In this document: positions 33,572-44,754 of the stretch, one piece after another | Layout: every line of letters begins with the position of its first letter | Numbering within the stretch: position 1 is the first letter of the stretch | Assembly: GCA_011032825.1 (NCBI GenBank) | Contig: JAADJZ010000017.1 | Span: 744,001 to 808,000, forward strand | Direction of reading: 5' to 3' | DNA from: Massariosphaeria phaeospora | Lineage: Eukaryota > Ascomycota > Dothideomycetes > Pleosporales | DNA length: 64,000 bases | Notes under the pieces: model-generated | What the model was told of the DNA's origin: nothing | What the model saw: only the letters and a program-made list of their open reading frames with translations | Databases searched by the model: none | Program-made: the position numbers and the translations under genes

Positions 33572-34533
33572 ATGGATGTAGCGCTTATATATTTCCCCTT
33601 TCGTGGCATCATGTTGCGTGGCATGGCCTGGCCTGGCCTGGTGAGGCGTAGGTATAGCATGGCGATTTGCATCGGTTGCGCGGCGCTTTGTGTGGACGGT
33701 ACGGTACGGTACGGTCGAATCGCGTTTTTATTTACGGTTGTTTAGATACCCGGTCTGTTATGTTTTCGTAAAGCTGAGCAGATAGATGGATAATGAAAGA
33801 AGATAGATGCTATTCGAAACTCTGTGAGTGAAGAAGAAGAAGGGTAGCAAGAAGGGATTGCAGCTATATATATACCTCTTATAAATGGACGGCTTTCTTT
33901 CTTTTTCAAGGGCGGTACTTCGTAGTTGACTGACAACCCTTGCATGAAGCTCGTTCCGGCAGTATTGTCAAAGTCGGGGAACCCAAACGCTCGGTACGTA
34001 GGTATGCCTTTGCTGCCTTGATCGATATCAACACGATGCCGCGCCAAATTTGACAACCACCTGCCCACAAGTCCTGAATTCTCTACTACACTACTACTCT
34101 CTGATGCTCGGGGGTATGAATCTAATGCGTACAAAAAGCCGCCTCTTTCCATGCACCGATCCTGCATGCTGCATCTGCTGCTCGCCTCCCAGACAACTTC
34201 GGGACGTACCCAGAGTCCGTGGCAAGGAACTGTCCACGCCACGAGGTTCGAGAAGGAAAGAAACAAAAGACAAACAAATGACTAAGTAAACACCGCAAAG
34301 TGGTATTTCTCCATCGATAAGCAGCGCCGTCCCGAGGGTCCATGGTATGATGATGATGATGACGATGCGCGCAAAGCCAGACCGAAAGGAAGACGCCAGA
34401 AGATGCCAATGTCGAGACAAGGAACGGCCTCGATACGCCTTGTGAAGGGATAATATACAACCACAAAGTAGGATTTGATACACAGGAAACGGGGCGTGAA
34501 GTGAGACGCGGCCGCACCGAAGCTCAGCTCCGC
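33572..34533. other. Convergent 3' region with microsatellites
   Basis: 3' flanks of the DUF3431 fusion (+) and UBP8 (-). It contains a four-copy ACGGT tandem (33696..33715), a CTGGC-rich stretch near 33630 and a TGATGA tract near 34347..34360. Open frames on the minus strand (for example 33742..34266) show no domain or codon-like character and are taken as chance. Confidence 0.5.
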
Positions 34534-36331
34534 TCACATCTCTAGATTGCTGACCATATAGAACAGCAGATAGGCCTCTGCGCCGAGCACTTCCGACTCC
34601 GGGACCAAGACGACTTTGCTATCGTCGAAGGAGAACCAGTCGTTTCCTTCGCGGGAGTAGCTGACGTAGTGGCCCGAGTCGATTTTGCCCTTGTGCACGA
34701 TGACCGAGGAGAGCTCGTAGAGGATGCTGTTCGCGGGCGAATTGACGTTGTGGTTCGTGTTCGGCGGTCCGGATGCTTTGGACGCTTTGGTTTGCGTGGA
34801 TTTGTAGTCTGTGGTGTAGGGATACAGGTCTAGTTTCATGGGAAACCGGACCATGGTCTCGATCTTCGAAGAGGTGGATTTGGTGTGCTCGAAGCGCTGC
34901 CCAAGGTTAGCGTCAACTCCATATGCAACCAGTTCGAACATACCTTGAGGTGAATAGAGAGCACCGGGGGTAACCGTTTGATGCTTAACTGTTTCGTCGC
35001 ATGCTGGCCACCATCGCAGTTCTGACACATGTAGTCCTCAGCCGCTAGCTTCTCCCGACTGGTGAATCGCTCCAAGCAGTCGCGTAGATCCAACCGTATG
35101 TCCTCTCCGGTATTCGAGTCCAGTTTCCGCTTCTTCCCCTGATTCCGCACATCTAGACTCAGGTCCATGTATGGATCTAATGCTGTGGTCACATTCCGAC
35201 ACTTGTCGCAGGTTACAGTACTCGAGAGTTTGCCGTAGAAAGTTTGGTGGATCACACACGCGCAGTCGTCAGAATCGGTCGAGCCGCCATTTTGCAGGTG
35301 AAGCGTGTTCAGCATGAATTGCATATATTCGTGGGCGTCTTGCTGTTGGTAACCTGCGAGACTCTGGAAATCGTGAATTAGCAGCCGTCTCGAGAGGGCA
35401 CTGGATGAGCACTCACATCGCCAGCGAGCCAACTGCCCATGAGCATGCCAACAGCACCAAAGCCTTCGGTTTTTTCGACAGAGTAGAATTCCACAAACAT
35501 CTCATCAAGTGCACAGCTTACACATGCCTCCCTTTCACACTCGGCCGTCCGATGTCCTTCAGACAGGTAGAAGTTCCGCACGAACGGATTGTGTATTAAC
35601 GTTTGCAGTATGACGCTCATAAAGCAGGTCTGGCCCATATTGTACAGGCCGCGGAGGCCAGTTGATCGGCAGGGGAGGAAAATGGAGTTGCCAATGATTA
35701 ACTTATGGTCATCGGGCGTAGTTGTGTCCTCGTACTTCCGCTTCTTCCCTAAATTCAGCAGGTCAGCTTCCCAGCGTACATTGCCATTCAAATGGTGAAC
35801 CCACCTTTCTGCAACCGCTTCGAGTCCAGGTCGGGATCGTATATGAAATCCTGGCAGTTTCCGCAGTAGACGTGACCCTCTCGAGACTCCACAGCTATCA
35901 CCGTATCAGCGCAAACTTAACCTTGATGTAGTTGTAAGACCCACAGAAACAGTGCAGCTTCGACTCGACATGTAGGTCGCGATCGGCCTCGGTCAGGATG
36001 CTAGGACATTGTAGGCAGAGGTAGAGCGGGCGGAGGGAGACAACGGGCCGGCCGTCAGCGCTCTTGTACGTCTGCGCGATGATGCTGGGCTTCTCGTGTA
36101 GGTCCTGCAGTATGGCCTTGTAGTGCTGCAAGGTCGGCTTGCGCGCGCTCTCCATCATCTCCTGCATGTGCTCTACAGCGCTCGTCAGCCGGCGTACTCT
36201 GCACTTCTGGGCAACTTACCACAGCCGTAGACGACATATGCCACCTGGCTGGTCGGCAGGATGACGCCCTTGGAGTTCTTCAGGATCTTGGGCGAGGCCA
36301 GCGGCGCCGCCTTCTGGGCGATGGAGTCCAT
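34534..36331 (-). CDS. UBP8: UBP8, SAGA deubiquitinating protease
   Basis: Predicted 514 aa in six exons: 36331..36220, 36172..35945, 35894..35805, 35748..35417, 35363..34944 and 34896..34534. UBP8/USP22 removes ubiquitin from histone H2B within SAGA. An N-terminal ZnF-UBP domain supplies C/H ligands (YGCEHM, LYLCLQCPS, ESKLHCF, GHVYCGNCQDFIYD). The catalytic Cys box is GLRGLYNMGQTCFMSVILQ (Cys about 185); GYQQQDAHEYMQFMLNTLH follows; the His box is DSGHYVSYSR (His about 470), with Asp near 485. CDKCRNVTT and CQNCDGGQ form the fingers zinc site. The second intron uses an unusual GTGGGT donor, chosen because it joins the zinc-finger halves in phase. Confidence 0.9.
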
Positions 36332-36791
36332 GGCGGAGGCTGGTGAGCTGGGTGGCCGGCGGAGGGAGTGTCTACATGGCGTGTCGCGCGAGCAAACTTC
36401 AACGGGCTCGCGGTATCTAGCGTCCAGAGCCCAACAGCACGCCCGCGGTTCTGGTCAGCCTCCAGACGGTCGGTCTTCTGCGGAGGTGGAGCTGGTCGTC
36501 GGCCGATGCACCTGCATGAAACCAATCGAGACGCGGATAAAGTGCGCCACTAGTGCATCTCCCGACCCGACTCGACGTGACTCGGGCGCCGGGAACTTGC
36601 AGGCGGTGCCCGGCCGAACCACTGCCGAACGGCGATTTGATATTTGCACCTGTGCCGTGATGTGACTGGGTGAGGATTGCCCCGCACTCGGCCTTGGTAA
36701 GAGGCTATCGCCTGCGGACTCAGCTTGCCAGGCTAACGGTGAGTACGGATATATACTTTCAAACCTGGAAAATCTTCAATTAATTCAAAAT

Positions 36792-36884
36792 GGCATCGTG
36801 GCGGAGTGGTTAACGCGTCAGCCTCGAATCCTAAACTGGCAGCTGATCCTTTCGGGGGCGAGTGTTCGAATCACTCCGATGTCG
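36792..36884 (+). tRNA. tRNA-Ser(CGA) with a 12-nt intron
   Basis: A complete cloverleaf can be drawn. Acceptor arm GGCATCG/CGATGTC with discriminator G; D stem GCG/CGC with loop GAGTGGTTAA; anticodon stem TCAGC/GCTGA; anticodon CGA at 36825..36827; a long variable arm (TCCTTTCGGGGGC) typical of serine tRNAs; and T arm GAGTG-TTCGAAT-CACTC. The anticodon loop only closes if TCCTAAACTGGC (36829..36840) is removed as an intron after position 37, the canonical site. It reads UCG codons. Confidence 0.92.
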
Positions 36885-36886
36885 TC

Positions 36887-36891
36887 TTTTT
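36887..36891 (+). terminator. RNA polymerase III T-run terminator
   Basis: Five T residues start two bases after the mature tRNA-Ser 3' end, as expected for Pol III termination. Confidence 0.8.
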
Positions 36892-37053
36892 GCATATGTT
36901 TTTGCCAGTCCATTGTCAGCTCTATGGTCCTATAAGCTTTGCGGCATTTTGCTTTCTTTTTTTCTGCTACAAGAGAAGGTTTCGATTCTAATTCGCGCCT
37001 CTAGGTAAGCGGGCCTGCACTCTGTGCTCTCTTACAAACCCTTTAGGGCTGCA

Positions 37054-37149
37054 TGGACAATACCTAGTATGCTAGATACAACAGGGCTTTGTGAAGACAA
37101 GGGTATACTATCTATCTATTGCTCAAAACTCCTAGGCTGTCTAGAGGAT
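37054..37149 (-). repeat. 96-bp dispersed repeat, copy 4, inverted
   Basis: Read on the minus strand it starts ATCCTCTAGACAGCCTAGGA and contains CAAAGCCCTGTTGTATCTAG and TACTAGGTATTGTCCA, matching copies 1 and 3 end to end. It lies about 165 bp downstream of the tRNA-Ser gene. Confidence 0.8.
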
Positions 37150-37313
37150 CCCCTGAAGTCTTCTATATATATATCGACAGATTGGAGCTATGATGGACAT
37201 TTTGTGTATAAGTATATGTGAAAAGATGAGGAGGACAAACTACGGTACTGAGAGTGTAGCTCTACAAAACAGCCACCTATCTAGCTTACGCCGAAAACAA
37301 AGGAGGCTCTGCT

Positions 37314-38242
37314 ATGAGCTGCTCTCGAACACTTTCTCTTCTCCTAGACAATCCGGAAGCCCATGCACTCGCCCAGATTAACCAGATCGACCAGGGCGGA
37401 GCTGCTCTAGAGGCCAATATCCGATTGCTACCTACATCAACAAGCTTCGCACTTGACTTCTTGCTATTTCCCGACACATCGTCACGGATACACTCTCTTT
37501 TGACTCTATTGAGTTAGCTCTCGACCAAGCAAGCGTTCTTGAAGCAGAGCGAGAAGCGCTCGCCAAAGCTAGACAGGAACGAGTGGTTCTCGTGCAGCAA
37601 TTACGAAAGTCGTGCCAGAGTCGCCGAGCAGAGCGAACATTGTTTGTTTGTCTGATCGACCATCAAAGCCGCGAATACCACATCATGGCCGATAACAGCG
37701 ACCGTCTCTCGGTCCTCTTGGGACGAAGCCAAGACAACTACAAGCACCTCAAGAGCGAGATGAATATCGTAGAATCAACTGTAAGCAGGCTGGAGCATGC
37801 TGAGCAGGCTCACAGTCAAGACTTAGGCAGTATGGAAGCCCTAGCACGCGCCTGGACTGAACAGGTCGACCAGGGAAGAGCTGATCTAGGGACCACTCTC
37901 CGATTGGTGCAGGCTGCAAATGTGGAGCTGCAGCATCAGATCGATGTGCTTAAAGTTGACGAGGCTAGCGCCATTGAAGAGGCAATGACTGCTACGGCAT
38001 CGTCGAAAGCACAGATTGCAAAGACTACTGAGAAGCTCCGCCAGCTCGAAGGGCAGATCACAGCAGGCGATAACAAGCTACGTGACCAAGATAGCCAGCA
38101 TAAAGAGAAGCTCCGCCGGCTTGAAGAGCAGATTACGGCAGGCAACAACAAGTTACTTGACTAAGATCGCCAGCATGAGGAGAAGCTCCACCAGCATCAC
38201 ACTCTACCAGCGCCGTTGTGGTTACTGCATTGCCTGCTATGC
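37314..38242 (+). pseudogene. Decayed coiled-coil gene with internal duplication
   Basis: Not recognised. The main frame at about 37460..38163 reads as a long coiled coil: SIELALDQASVLEAEREALA, VVLVQQLRKSCQSRRAERTL, VSRLEHAEQAHSQDLGSMEA, then KLRQLEGQITAGDNKLRDQD and the related KLRRLEEQITAGNNKLLD. TAA at 38162..38164 occurs where the previous repeat unit has CAA (Gln); the frame continues DRQHEEKLHQH. Upstream, 37314..37517 (MSCSRTLSLLLDNPEAHALA) carries a segment, QINQIDQGGAALEANIRLL, homologous to TEQVDQGRADLGTTLRLVQ in the main frame. These features suggest a broken gene with a partial duplication. Confidence 0.45.
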
Positions 38243-38344
38243 TAGATATCATTAGCGCTTTTGGAAGACGGAAAACTCGCTAGAATGAAGAAAAGCCACA
38301 GTACCATGTTAGCATCCACAGAAACATGCTGTCACAAGTTTCCA

Positions 38345-38824
38345 CTACTCATCCTCACTCCAGGTATCTTCAGTAACCACCTGCCCAGCCTCGGACAGAG
38401 TTATACTTTCCTCAATATAGTACGGGCTGCCTCCCTTATCACCAACATTCAGCTCACAGACTGCACTCCAGCAGTTCTCCATCATGCTGAGCAGGTTCTG
38501 CAGCGCATCATGGCGCGAGATCCCCGACTCTTCAATCAGCACAAGCGTGTTGGGCGTGCCGTACAGGACCAGCTGTGCGAAGGGGTCTCCATCCGAGTCT
38601 GTCTGCATGAGAACAGCAAGTTGACTGTCTCCTGGGAAGCTGTAGACTGCGCGTGCGGTGTTGAGGATCTGCTGTTCGAGAAGGTGGTGGAGTTGGGCAT
38701 CTGCGAGGGCGTTCTGGGTGGTGTCTGTTGTGTTGTTGCGGGGTGTGGTGAGTCTTGCGGTGCTGCGCGTGGCGGGACTGGGTAGCCTTTTGCCCGTGTA
38801 TTTGGGCGTGTCTTCTTCGGACAT
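38345..38824 (-). CDS. Hypothetical protein
   Basis: Predicted 159 aa, single exon, ATG at 38824. The N-terminal third is Thr/Ser/Pro-rich and disordered (KRLPSPATRSTARLTTPRNN). The rest looks folded: ALADAQLHHLLEQQILNTAR, VYSFPGDSQLAVLMQTDSDG, LVLYGTPNTLVLIEESGISR, LLSMMENCWSAVCEL, and an acidic end. No signal or membrane segment. Family not recognised. The strand bias and plausible fold support a real gene, but the neighbouring relic is a caution. Confidence 0.55.
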   Translation of the reverse strand: MSEEDTPKYTGKRLPSPATRSTARLTTPRNNTTDTTQNALADAQLHHLLEQQILNTARAVYSFPGDSQLAVLMQTDSDGDPFAQLVLYGTPNTLVLIEESGISRHDALQNLLSMMENCWSAVCELNVGDKGGSPYYIEESITLSEAGQVVTEDTWSEDE

Positions 38825-39775
38825 CTTGATATGTGGTCGTCGTTGGTGGAGGTGAGTTGCCTATGAGGACACTTCGGGAAACTCATCGCTTTAAATAAGT
38901 CGTCAATAGTGAAGTGGGGATGTATTTCACAACAAACTTGTCGTTATAACTGATTATTGCGGCCATCGTGATTACTGCCGTCGGTCGTGAATATTACCGT
39001 TGTAAAGAGACTAGTTTTGGGTGGGTGAAGTGAAGTGGATAGCCATCTTGCACTGCCAGTCATTGAGTTACTTCGTATCGTATCCAACCGTCATACTGGC
39101 TTTTGGTCTGTTGATGAAAAAGATTTCCGAATATGATAGATCGAAGAAACAGCAGCGTGAGAGTGACAAGCAGACCGAAGCCCCTGCAGAGATGAAGATA
39201 GAGGCCATTGATTGGGACCTCACAGATACTTGTCTCCTGTCCTATTCCACGATCTGTTCCCTTTCGATCTTGTTCTCATAGCATTCAGAGACTCAGAGAC
39301 CCTCAGAACAATGCGTGATAGCAAGCTTGCATTGTTGTCGATACTGTGAAGTGGTGCTGTGGACAAGAGTCGAAAGCGGAGGACCAACCCTCGGCATTAG
39401 GGTTCCCGCCTCCCCGACGCTACAATATGACTAAGCACGCAACCATGACATGCGCCGAAGATCTTGGATCATTGCTTGCTGGTATCTATCCACGGCCCGA
39501 TGCGCCATTAATTTCTGTGACCTGCTCTTCCGACGAGCTCCGATAACCCCTCCTCGACCGATCGCAAGCTCCCTCTCCCTTACCATCTCTCGTAACAACG
39601 CGGACAGACGACGATATCGTCGGAACCCCGCGGAAGTGCCCATCATATACTTTGCGCCTTGTCGAGATTTCCACCACCAAGCCGTTCGGACGATGGTGAG
39701 GCCGACATAGAGCCTGCATATCGCTGTACCCCAAGAATTGCCCACCAAGCTCCGCAAGCCGATATACCAAGCGCA
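38825..39775. other. Intergenic, promoter side of two divergent genes
   Basis: It holds the promoters of the hypothetical at 38824 (-) and the DUF2434 gene (+). A plus-strand frame at 39021..39281 includes MKKISEYDRSKKQQRESDK but no splice or family support. Nothing else seen. Confidence 0.45.
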
Positions 39776-41339
39776 ATGCCTCTGCTCAATCTTCGAGCGC
39801 TCATCGATTTCCCTAAAGCAGACGGCGACAACGATACGTCGACGACAATAAATGGCGTCCAATTCAACCTTACGGCGTTGAACGAGTGGAACTACACGCT
39901 CTACAGCAACAATACCATCTCCAACGACTCGAAATGCTACCTCATCTTCGACAACTTTAAGCCATCGATGCTGAGTAACGGTAGTTGGATTAATGCGACG
40001 ACATGCTATATACCATATTATGGAATTGGGGCGCGGAGCATTGGAAGCATCGTGTTTGCGGCGCTCTTCAGCCTGAGCGTGATGTTCACGCTTATAAATC
40101 TGCGCAAACACGGAAAGCAATATCTACGCGAAGACAAGAGATTCAGGATCGTCGGACGACGATGGCAATGGTACTGGATGTGCTTCGTGGCGGGGTGCGG
40201 CATGACCAGTACAATAACAGGCGTCGACGTGGACCGCTACTACTTGCAGCAGCTCCCACTTGTTCTACAAAGCTTCTTTTTCATGTTGATGGTCCCGGGC
40301 GCGCTCGCCATGGTCTGGGAAGCGGTGCGACATTGGTAGGCATGGCTCAAATTCATGGCTTCACTCAACTTACATGCGCAGGGGTTCGTGGCAAGAAAGA
40401 CAAGCAGTTGATGCCGACCCATATGGGCTTCCCCAGGACGACAAGCGGTCCAGGACTGAATTCTGGTTGCCTTTGGTCTTTTACCTTTTCGCATGGATGA
40501 ATTTCTTCATGACGATCCCTCGTTCCTGGACTCCTCTCCAGAAACAGAGTACACCAGAACAGAAGAACGATATTGCCAGGCCTGCAGCTACTGGCCCAAG
40601 AGAGAAGGCAGGGGCAATAATAGCAGGAGTCGCTTGGCTTGTCATCTGCTACTCCTTACATCACTCTATGAAGCATTACAAGCCGAGTCCCCCTGGTATC
40701 TGGAATAAGATCACCAACTTCTGCCGGTATTGTCCAGCCAAAATCTTCATCAATCTAATTATACTCGCAATCCGCGTTGGATACGGTATTGCGTCCGCCT
40801 GGCTGTGGGACCTCAGCATCTTCCAAGAGGATGTACATGTTGGATGGCCGCTGGGGCTAGGTTATGGGCCAATGTTGCTCATTATAGTCGTCTTCGAAAT
40901 TGCCGGATTTATGGAAGAGAACGAGGACAAGATAATCATTCAGCAGCGTCAAGCCCGTGGCATTGTGGAAGACGCCGAACTCAATATCGTCAAGAAACCG
41001 AGCTGGTGGTCGAAGAACATAAGGGAGCGCTTTGCTTCCGACGACGAGAGGCTGCGCAATATGACGACCGAGGTGGGAGGGGGCAGGCCATCTGCACGTC
41101 GGCCCACGGAGCCGATTGAAATGGGGGATATGAACATCAGGAACCGATCTCGCAGCAGGCCGCCACAGGATCCTTTCCGGGATCAGAGCCCCGCGTCGGG
41201 AAGGACAGCTGCTTCTGGTCGATTACAAGTCAATCGAGCAGACAGCGACGCAACGAGTACAATGACAGGACATACGCTGACGTCCGAGAATATGCAGACT
41301 GCTCAGCCTCAGAGGATCCGGAGCATGCTGGATGTATAA
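39776..41339 (+). CDS. DUF2434-type integral membrane protein
   Basis: Predicted 505 aa: exons 39776..40335 and 40382..41339, with the intron splitting a Trp codon. The N-terminal domain looks extracellular and is rich in N-glycosylation sites (NGVQFNLTALNEWNYTLYSN, SNGSWINATTCY). About seven hydrophobic helices follow (SIGSIVFAALFSLSVMFTLI, MCFVAGCGMTSTITGV, LQSFFFMLMVPGALAMVWEA, WLPLVFYLFAWMNFFMTIPR, AGAIIAGVAWLVICYSL, FINLIILAIRVGYGIASAWL, LGYGPMLLIIVVFEIAGFME). The cytosolic tail is long, basic and Ser/Arg-rich. The N-x-T/S-rich FNLT..EWNYTLYSN block fits the fungal DUF2434 family as I remember it. The function is unknown. Confidence 0.75.
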
Positions 41340-41966
41340 GAGAAAATAATTTGACTGAGACATTGACACTGACTGGAAAGATATGGAAAATCGATAAGCG
41401 GTGAAGATATTGGACCTTCGCTATGTAATCTCTACCTACTGTAGGACTCGCGGTTTCTAGGGCGGACATGACTTCACGTCACGAATAATGTACATTGTGG
41501 TTGTGTCTTTCACATGCAATCCTGTGGTAGAGAGAAACGATTGGCCGTCGGACGTAGAAGTTGTCATGATGTCCACAGCACGGGTGGTTTACCTGCGTCG
41601 CTTCTGCTATTCCGTATTCTTCACACAGCATTCGCAAGGGCCATGATGCTGACCCAAGACGCATATTTGATCGCGATCCGCCCTATCGCGATGCGTCCGG
41701 TATGGTCGGCCTAGGCTCGCGGCCAATCAGCAGGCGCGGCCGATAGTGGGCGAGCTCCCCACCATGCCCCAACTCAACATCAACAACACCCTCACCCTCT
41801 CCCGTCTTCACTACGATTGTCTGCACGCATTCAACTGCAACTGCCAACAAACTCAACAACACTGCGCGACGGCAGGTAGCAGGCAAGGTAGCGATTACTG
41901 CCTGGTTAACCTGTGCCCCGCCCCCGCCTTCTTCCGCTGCCCGGTGTCCACTCCTCCTCCGAATTC
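41340..41966. other. Intergenic upstream of SDS23
   Basis: 627 bp with a C/A-rich leader just before the SDS23 ATG. No gene seen. Confidence 0.5.
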
Positions 41967-43728
41967 ATGGCGGACCCCCGTCCAGCAAACAAACTGGACA
42001 AGACCAACAGCAGCATCAACACAGCACTCAGCTCAGCCACCAATCCAGGGCCTCGGTCGCCGCCAGTAGCGCTCTCCACCTCGGCCAGCACGCATTCTGG
42101 ACACCGTTCAAGCTTCGCTGAGAATATGCGCGGTGTACCGCAGTCCCCGCGCGCGACTCGCCAGCCCTCGCTCTCCCAGCAGGCTTTGCAAGATCTACTG
42201 AACAACCCACCGACCAAGGGAGGCGACTCGGAGTTCCAGGGAAGGGACTGGAAAACGGTTCGGGTGGGCGAGATTTTGGAAAAGGACCAGGTGCCCTTCG
42301 TGCAGTATGACACTAGTGTGGAAGAGGCGACAAATGTAAGTAACCCTCGATGCTTGCCACACTCTACCTTCTGACCTCTGTTAGATCCTAGTGCAAACCG
42401 GGCCTCCAAATCTCGTCCTGCTCCGCGAGAACACAAACACCCGCGCCGCTACCGGCACTTTCGAATACAGCGATCTGAACGCCTACCTACTTCTCGTTGT
42501 CGGCCTCGCGCACCCAGACGAGAGCGATGTAGCATCTTTTGATGAGCTTGCAAAGAAGGGGCGAGAAGGCAAACCAGTTCCATTGAAGGATATAAAGGAC
42601 TTGGGAAAGAAGGAGCCATTGATCACCCTGCCCCACACAGCTCATCTTTCGAAAGTAATGGAGGTGTTTGGCAGCGGCGTGCATCGGGTGCTGGTTGCTG
42701 ATGAGGGAACGACCAATGTGATTGGCATACTTACACAGTTGACGCTGGTGCAGTTCTTCTGGGAGAACAGATCGAGCTTCCCGGTTGTGGACGAGCTCTA
42801 TGCGCACTTGATCAAGGATCTCAATATTGGCTCGCATACGGTCTACGCTATCAAGTAAGTCATGCCATCCCCTACCTATACCGATGCAGATTCCATCCGC
42901 CTTCCGGTAATCAAAACTGACTAGCAAACAGCGGCGATAAACCCCTCACCGATGCTTTAGAACTCATGAACAACGAAGGAGTCTCTTCACTCCCTGTCCT
43001 AGACGCTCAGAATAATGTTGTGGGGAACATATCGCAGGTTGATGTCCGAGTAAGCTACCACGGACTAAACATTCCCATAAGTGAAGCGCTAACCATTATC
43101 TCAGCTTCTGACCAAGTCCACTTCGATGCCCCTCCTCCGCTCGTCTTGTATTCACTTCATCTCGGTCATACTCTCCGAGCGGGGAGTGAACGATGGAAAG
43201 GACTCCTTCCCCGTATTCCACGTAAACCCGTACTCGACACTCGCACATACAGTCGCTAAACTGGTTGCTACACGCTCACACCGCATGTGGGTCGTCGATA
43301 CGCCATCGCCCTCACCGTCATCCTCTGGTCCACCAACTCCTGCTGTAGCCCCCGCAGTCCTCGTCCCTCCTTCCCCGATCACCCCTCTTCCGACTGCAGG
43401 CCCCACTCCAGTCGCGTCCACCGCACCTATCCACCTTTCCGGAGTACCCGTCCCCGCGATATCTGCCTCGGCAATCCCCGGCGCAAACCTCTCCGGGAAA
43501 CTGAACGGGGTTATCAGTCTTACAGATATATTGAACTTGTTCGCGAGAGCTTCAGGTCTGAACCCACATGATCCGGATGAGGCGAGGCGAGCGAGACGGC
43601 GGTCAAGCAGTTCCAGCATGAGGCGCAGTATAGATAGCTCAAGGAGTGAGAGTATATCGCGCCGTAGGAGCAGTGTGAGCGAACGAAACCCTCAGGGGCT
43701 CGGCATCATCAGGGGACGTGGAGCTTAG
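41967..43728 (+). CDS. SDS23: SDS23/moc1-like CBS-domain protein
   Basis: Predicted 526 aa: exons 41967..42335, 42385..42854, 42932..43049 and 43105..43728. SDS23 family proteins bind and inhibit PP2A-type phosphatases and link nutrient state to the cell cycle. After a Ser/Pro-rich N terminus come paired CBS modules: [60 protein letters not shown], then [20 protein letters not shown] with [11 protein letters not shown], and [20 protein letters not shown] with [18 protein letters not shown]. The last CBS is split by a long Pro/Ser linker. The C terminus is Arg/Ser-rich ([20 protein letters not shown]), a likely phosphorylation target (inference). Confidence 0.9.
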
Positions 43729-44754
43729 AAGTATGGTTTAGAGCAAAACGGCATGCGCATTGCGAGAAAGAGGGAATTAGGAAAGAGGCCGAACAGGTTT
43801 AACGAGTCAGCATTTTTCACAGCTTGCTTTTTCTGGAGTTTTACATTTTGAGGGTTGGAGCGGGGACTAGGCGAGGCGTTAACGGCGTCTACATACGTAG
43901 GGACTTTCAGTGTGCTCTTTTGCGTTGATGGGGAGCTGAGGGCTTATCATGATTGGCTTTAGGGACTGCTATTGATATTACTCTCCGTTCTCATGATATG
44001 ATCAGTTAGTTTCGACTCCTTCAACTCCCTTCCCCATCTTCTCCATCTGTAACCTCGTAGGCCCTCGTAACGCCCTTCACACAAACCCTCTGCTCATTGC
44101 CCATTTAGCGCTCCATAGCCCAAGAGCTTCTCTAAATACCCCTAGAGTCTGCTCCAACGTCTCTTTCTCAAACTTGAATCCACTCGACCCCTGAACAATC
44201 CGCGGTCTGACCAACACAATACGGAGACTCTTCGTCTGCGCCAGTGCGGAAGGCGAACGCGTCACCATCCAGCTCAGGAACGAGGACGCCATCCAACTCA
44301 ACATGCAGACGGTCATGACGAAGCGACTCGGCATCATGAACGGAATCGGTTGGCACTGGCGCGTGCATGTCCGGTATATAGGAGCGCGGACAGTGGGGTG
44401 CCAGTGGGGCGGGCAGCACGTTGCTGGTAGTGCAGTCGTTGTTTGGGTACCGGGAAGGAGTTGAAGTCGAACACCTCTACTAGCGAGGTCGTGAGAGCGA
44501 TGTGTGGCCTCGACTATGAACAAGATGATGAGAAGGGGTGCCAGATACGATGGAGCCTGGTAAGGCACCGTATAAAGGTGCAGTGTTTTTGAACTGCTCG
44601 TAGGGAAAGAGTAGTCAGATAATTGGAAGAATAGACGAAAGTAAGGCTGAGGAGACTGGCGGCAAAAGTTTGATTGGAACTCCGGAAAACCTCACCCTGC
44701 CAGCGTTCGGTAAACACTACAAGTTTATACGTTAGTGGCCTCGTTGCGCTTCCT
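43729..44754. other. Convergent 3' region with an uncertain minus-strand frame
   Basis: 3' flanks of SDS23 (+) and the RING gene (-). A minus-strand frame at 44077..44568 (about 163 codons) has a signal-like segment, YLAPLLIILFIVEA, but starts without ATG, and a second frame overlaps it with equally plausible content. A short gene with an upstream exon near 44717 is possible but not demonstrated. Confidence 0.35.

Noticed and set aside
33742..34266. 174-codon minus-strand frame between convergent genes
   Set aside because: Lies in 3' flanks with microsatellites, no domain and no splice logic.
41423..41460. Fifth copy of the 96-bp repeat near CTACCTACTG
   Set aside because: Only a few short words match and the conserved CAAAGCCCT core is missing.
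44077..44568. Minus-strand frame with a hydrophobic start
   Set aside because: No ATG, two equally plausible overlapping frames, and no exon pair that fits phase. Kept only as a note in the intergenic entry.
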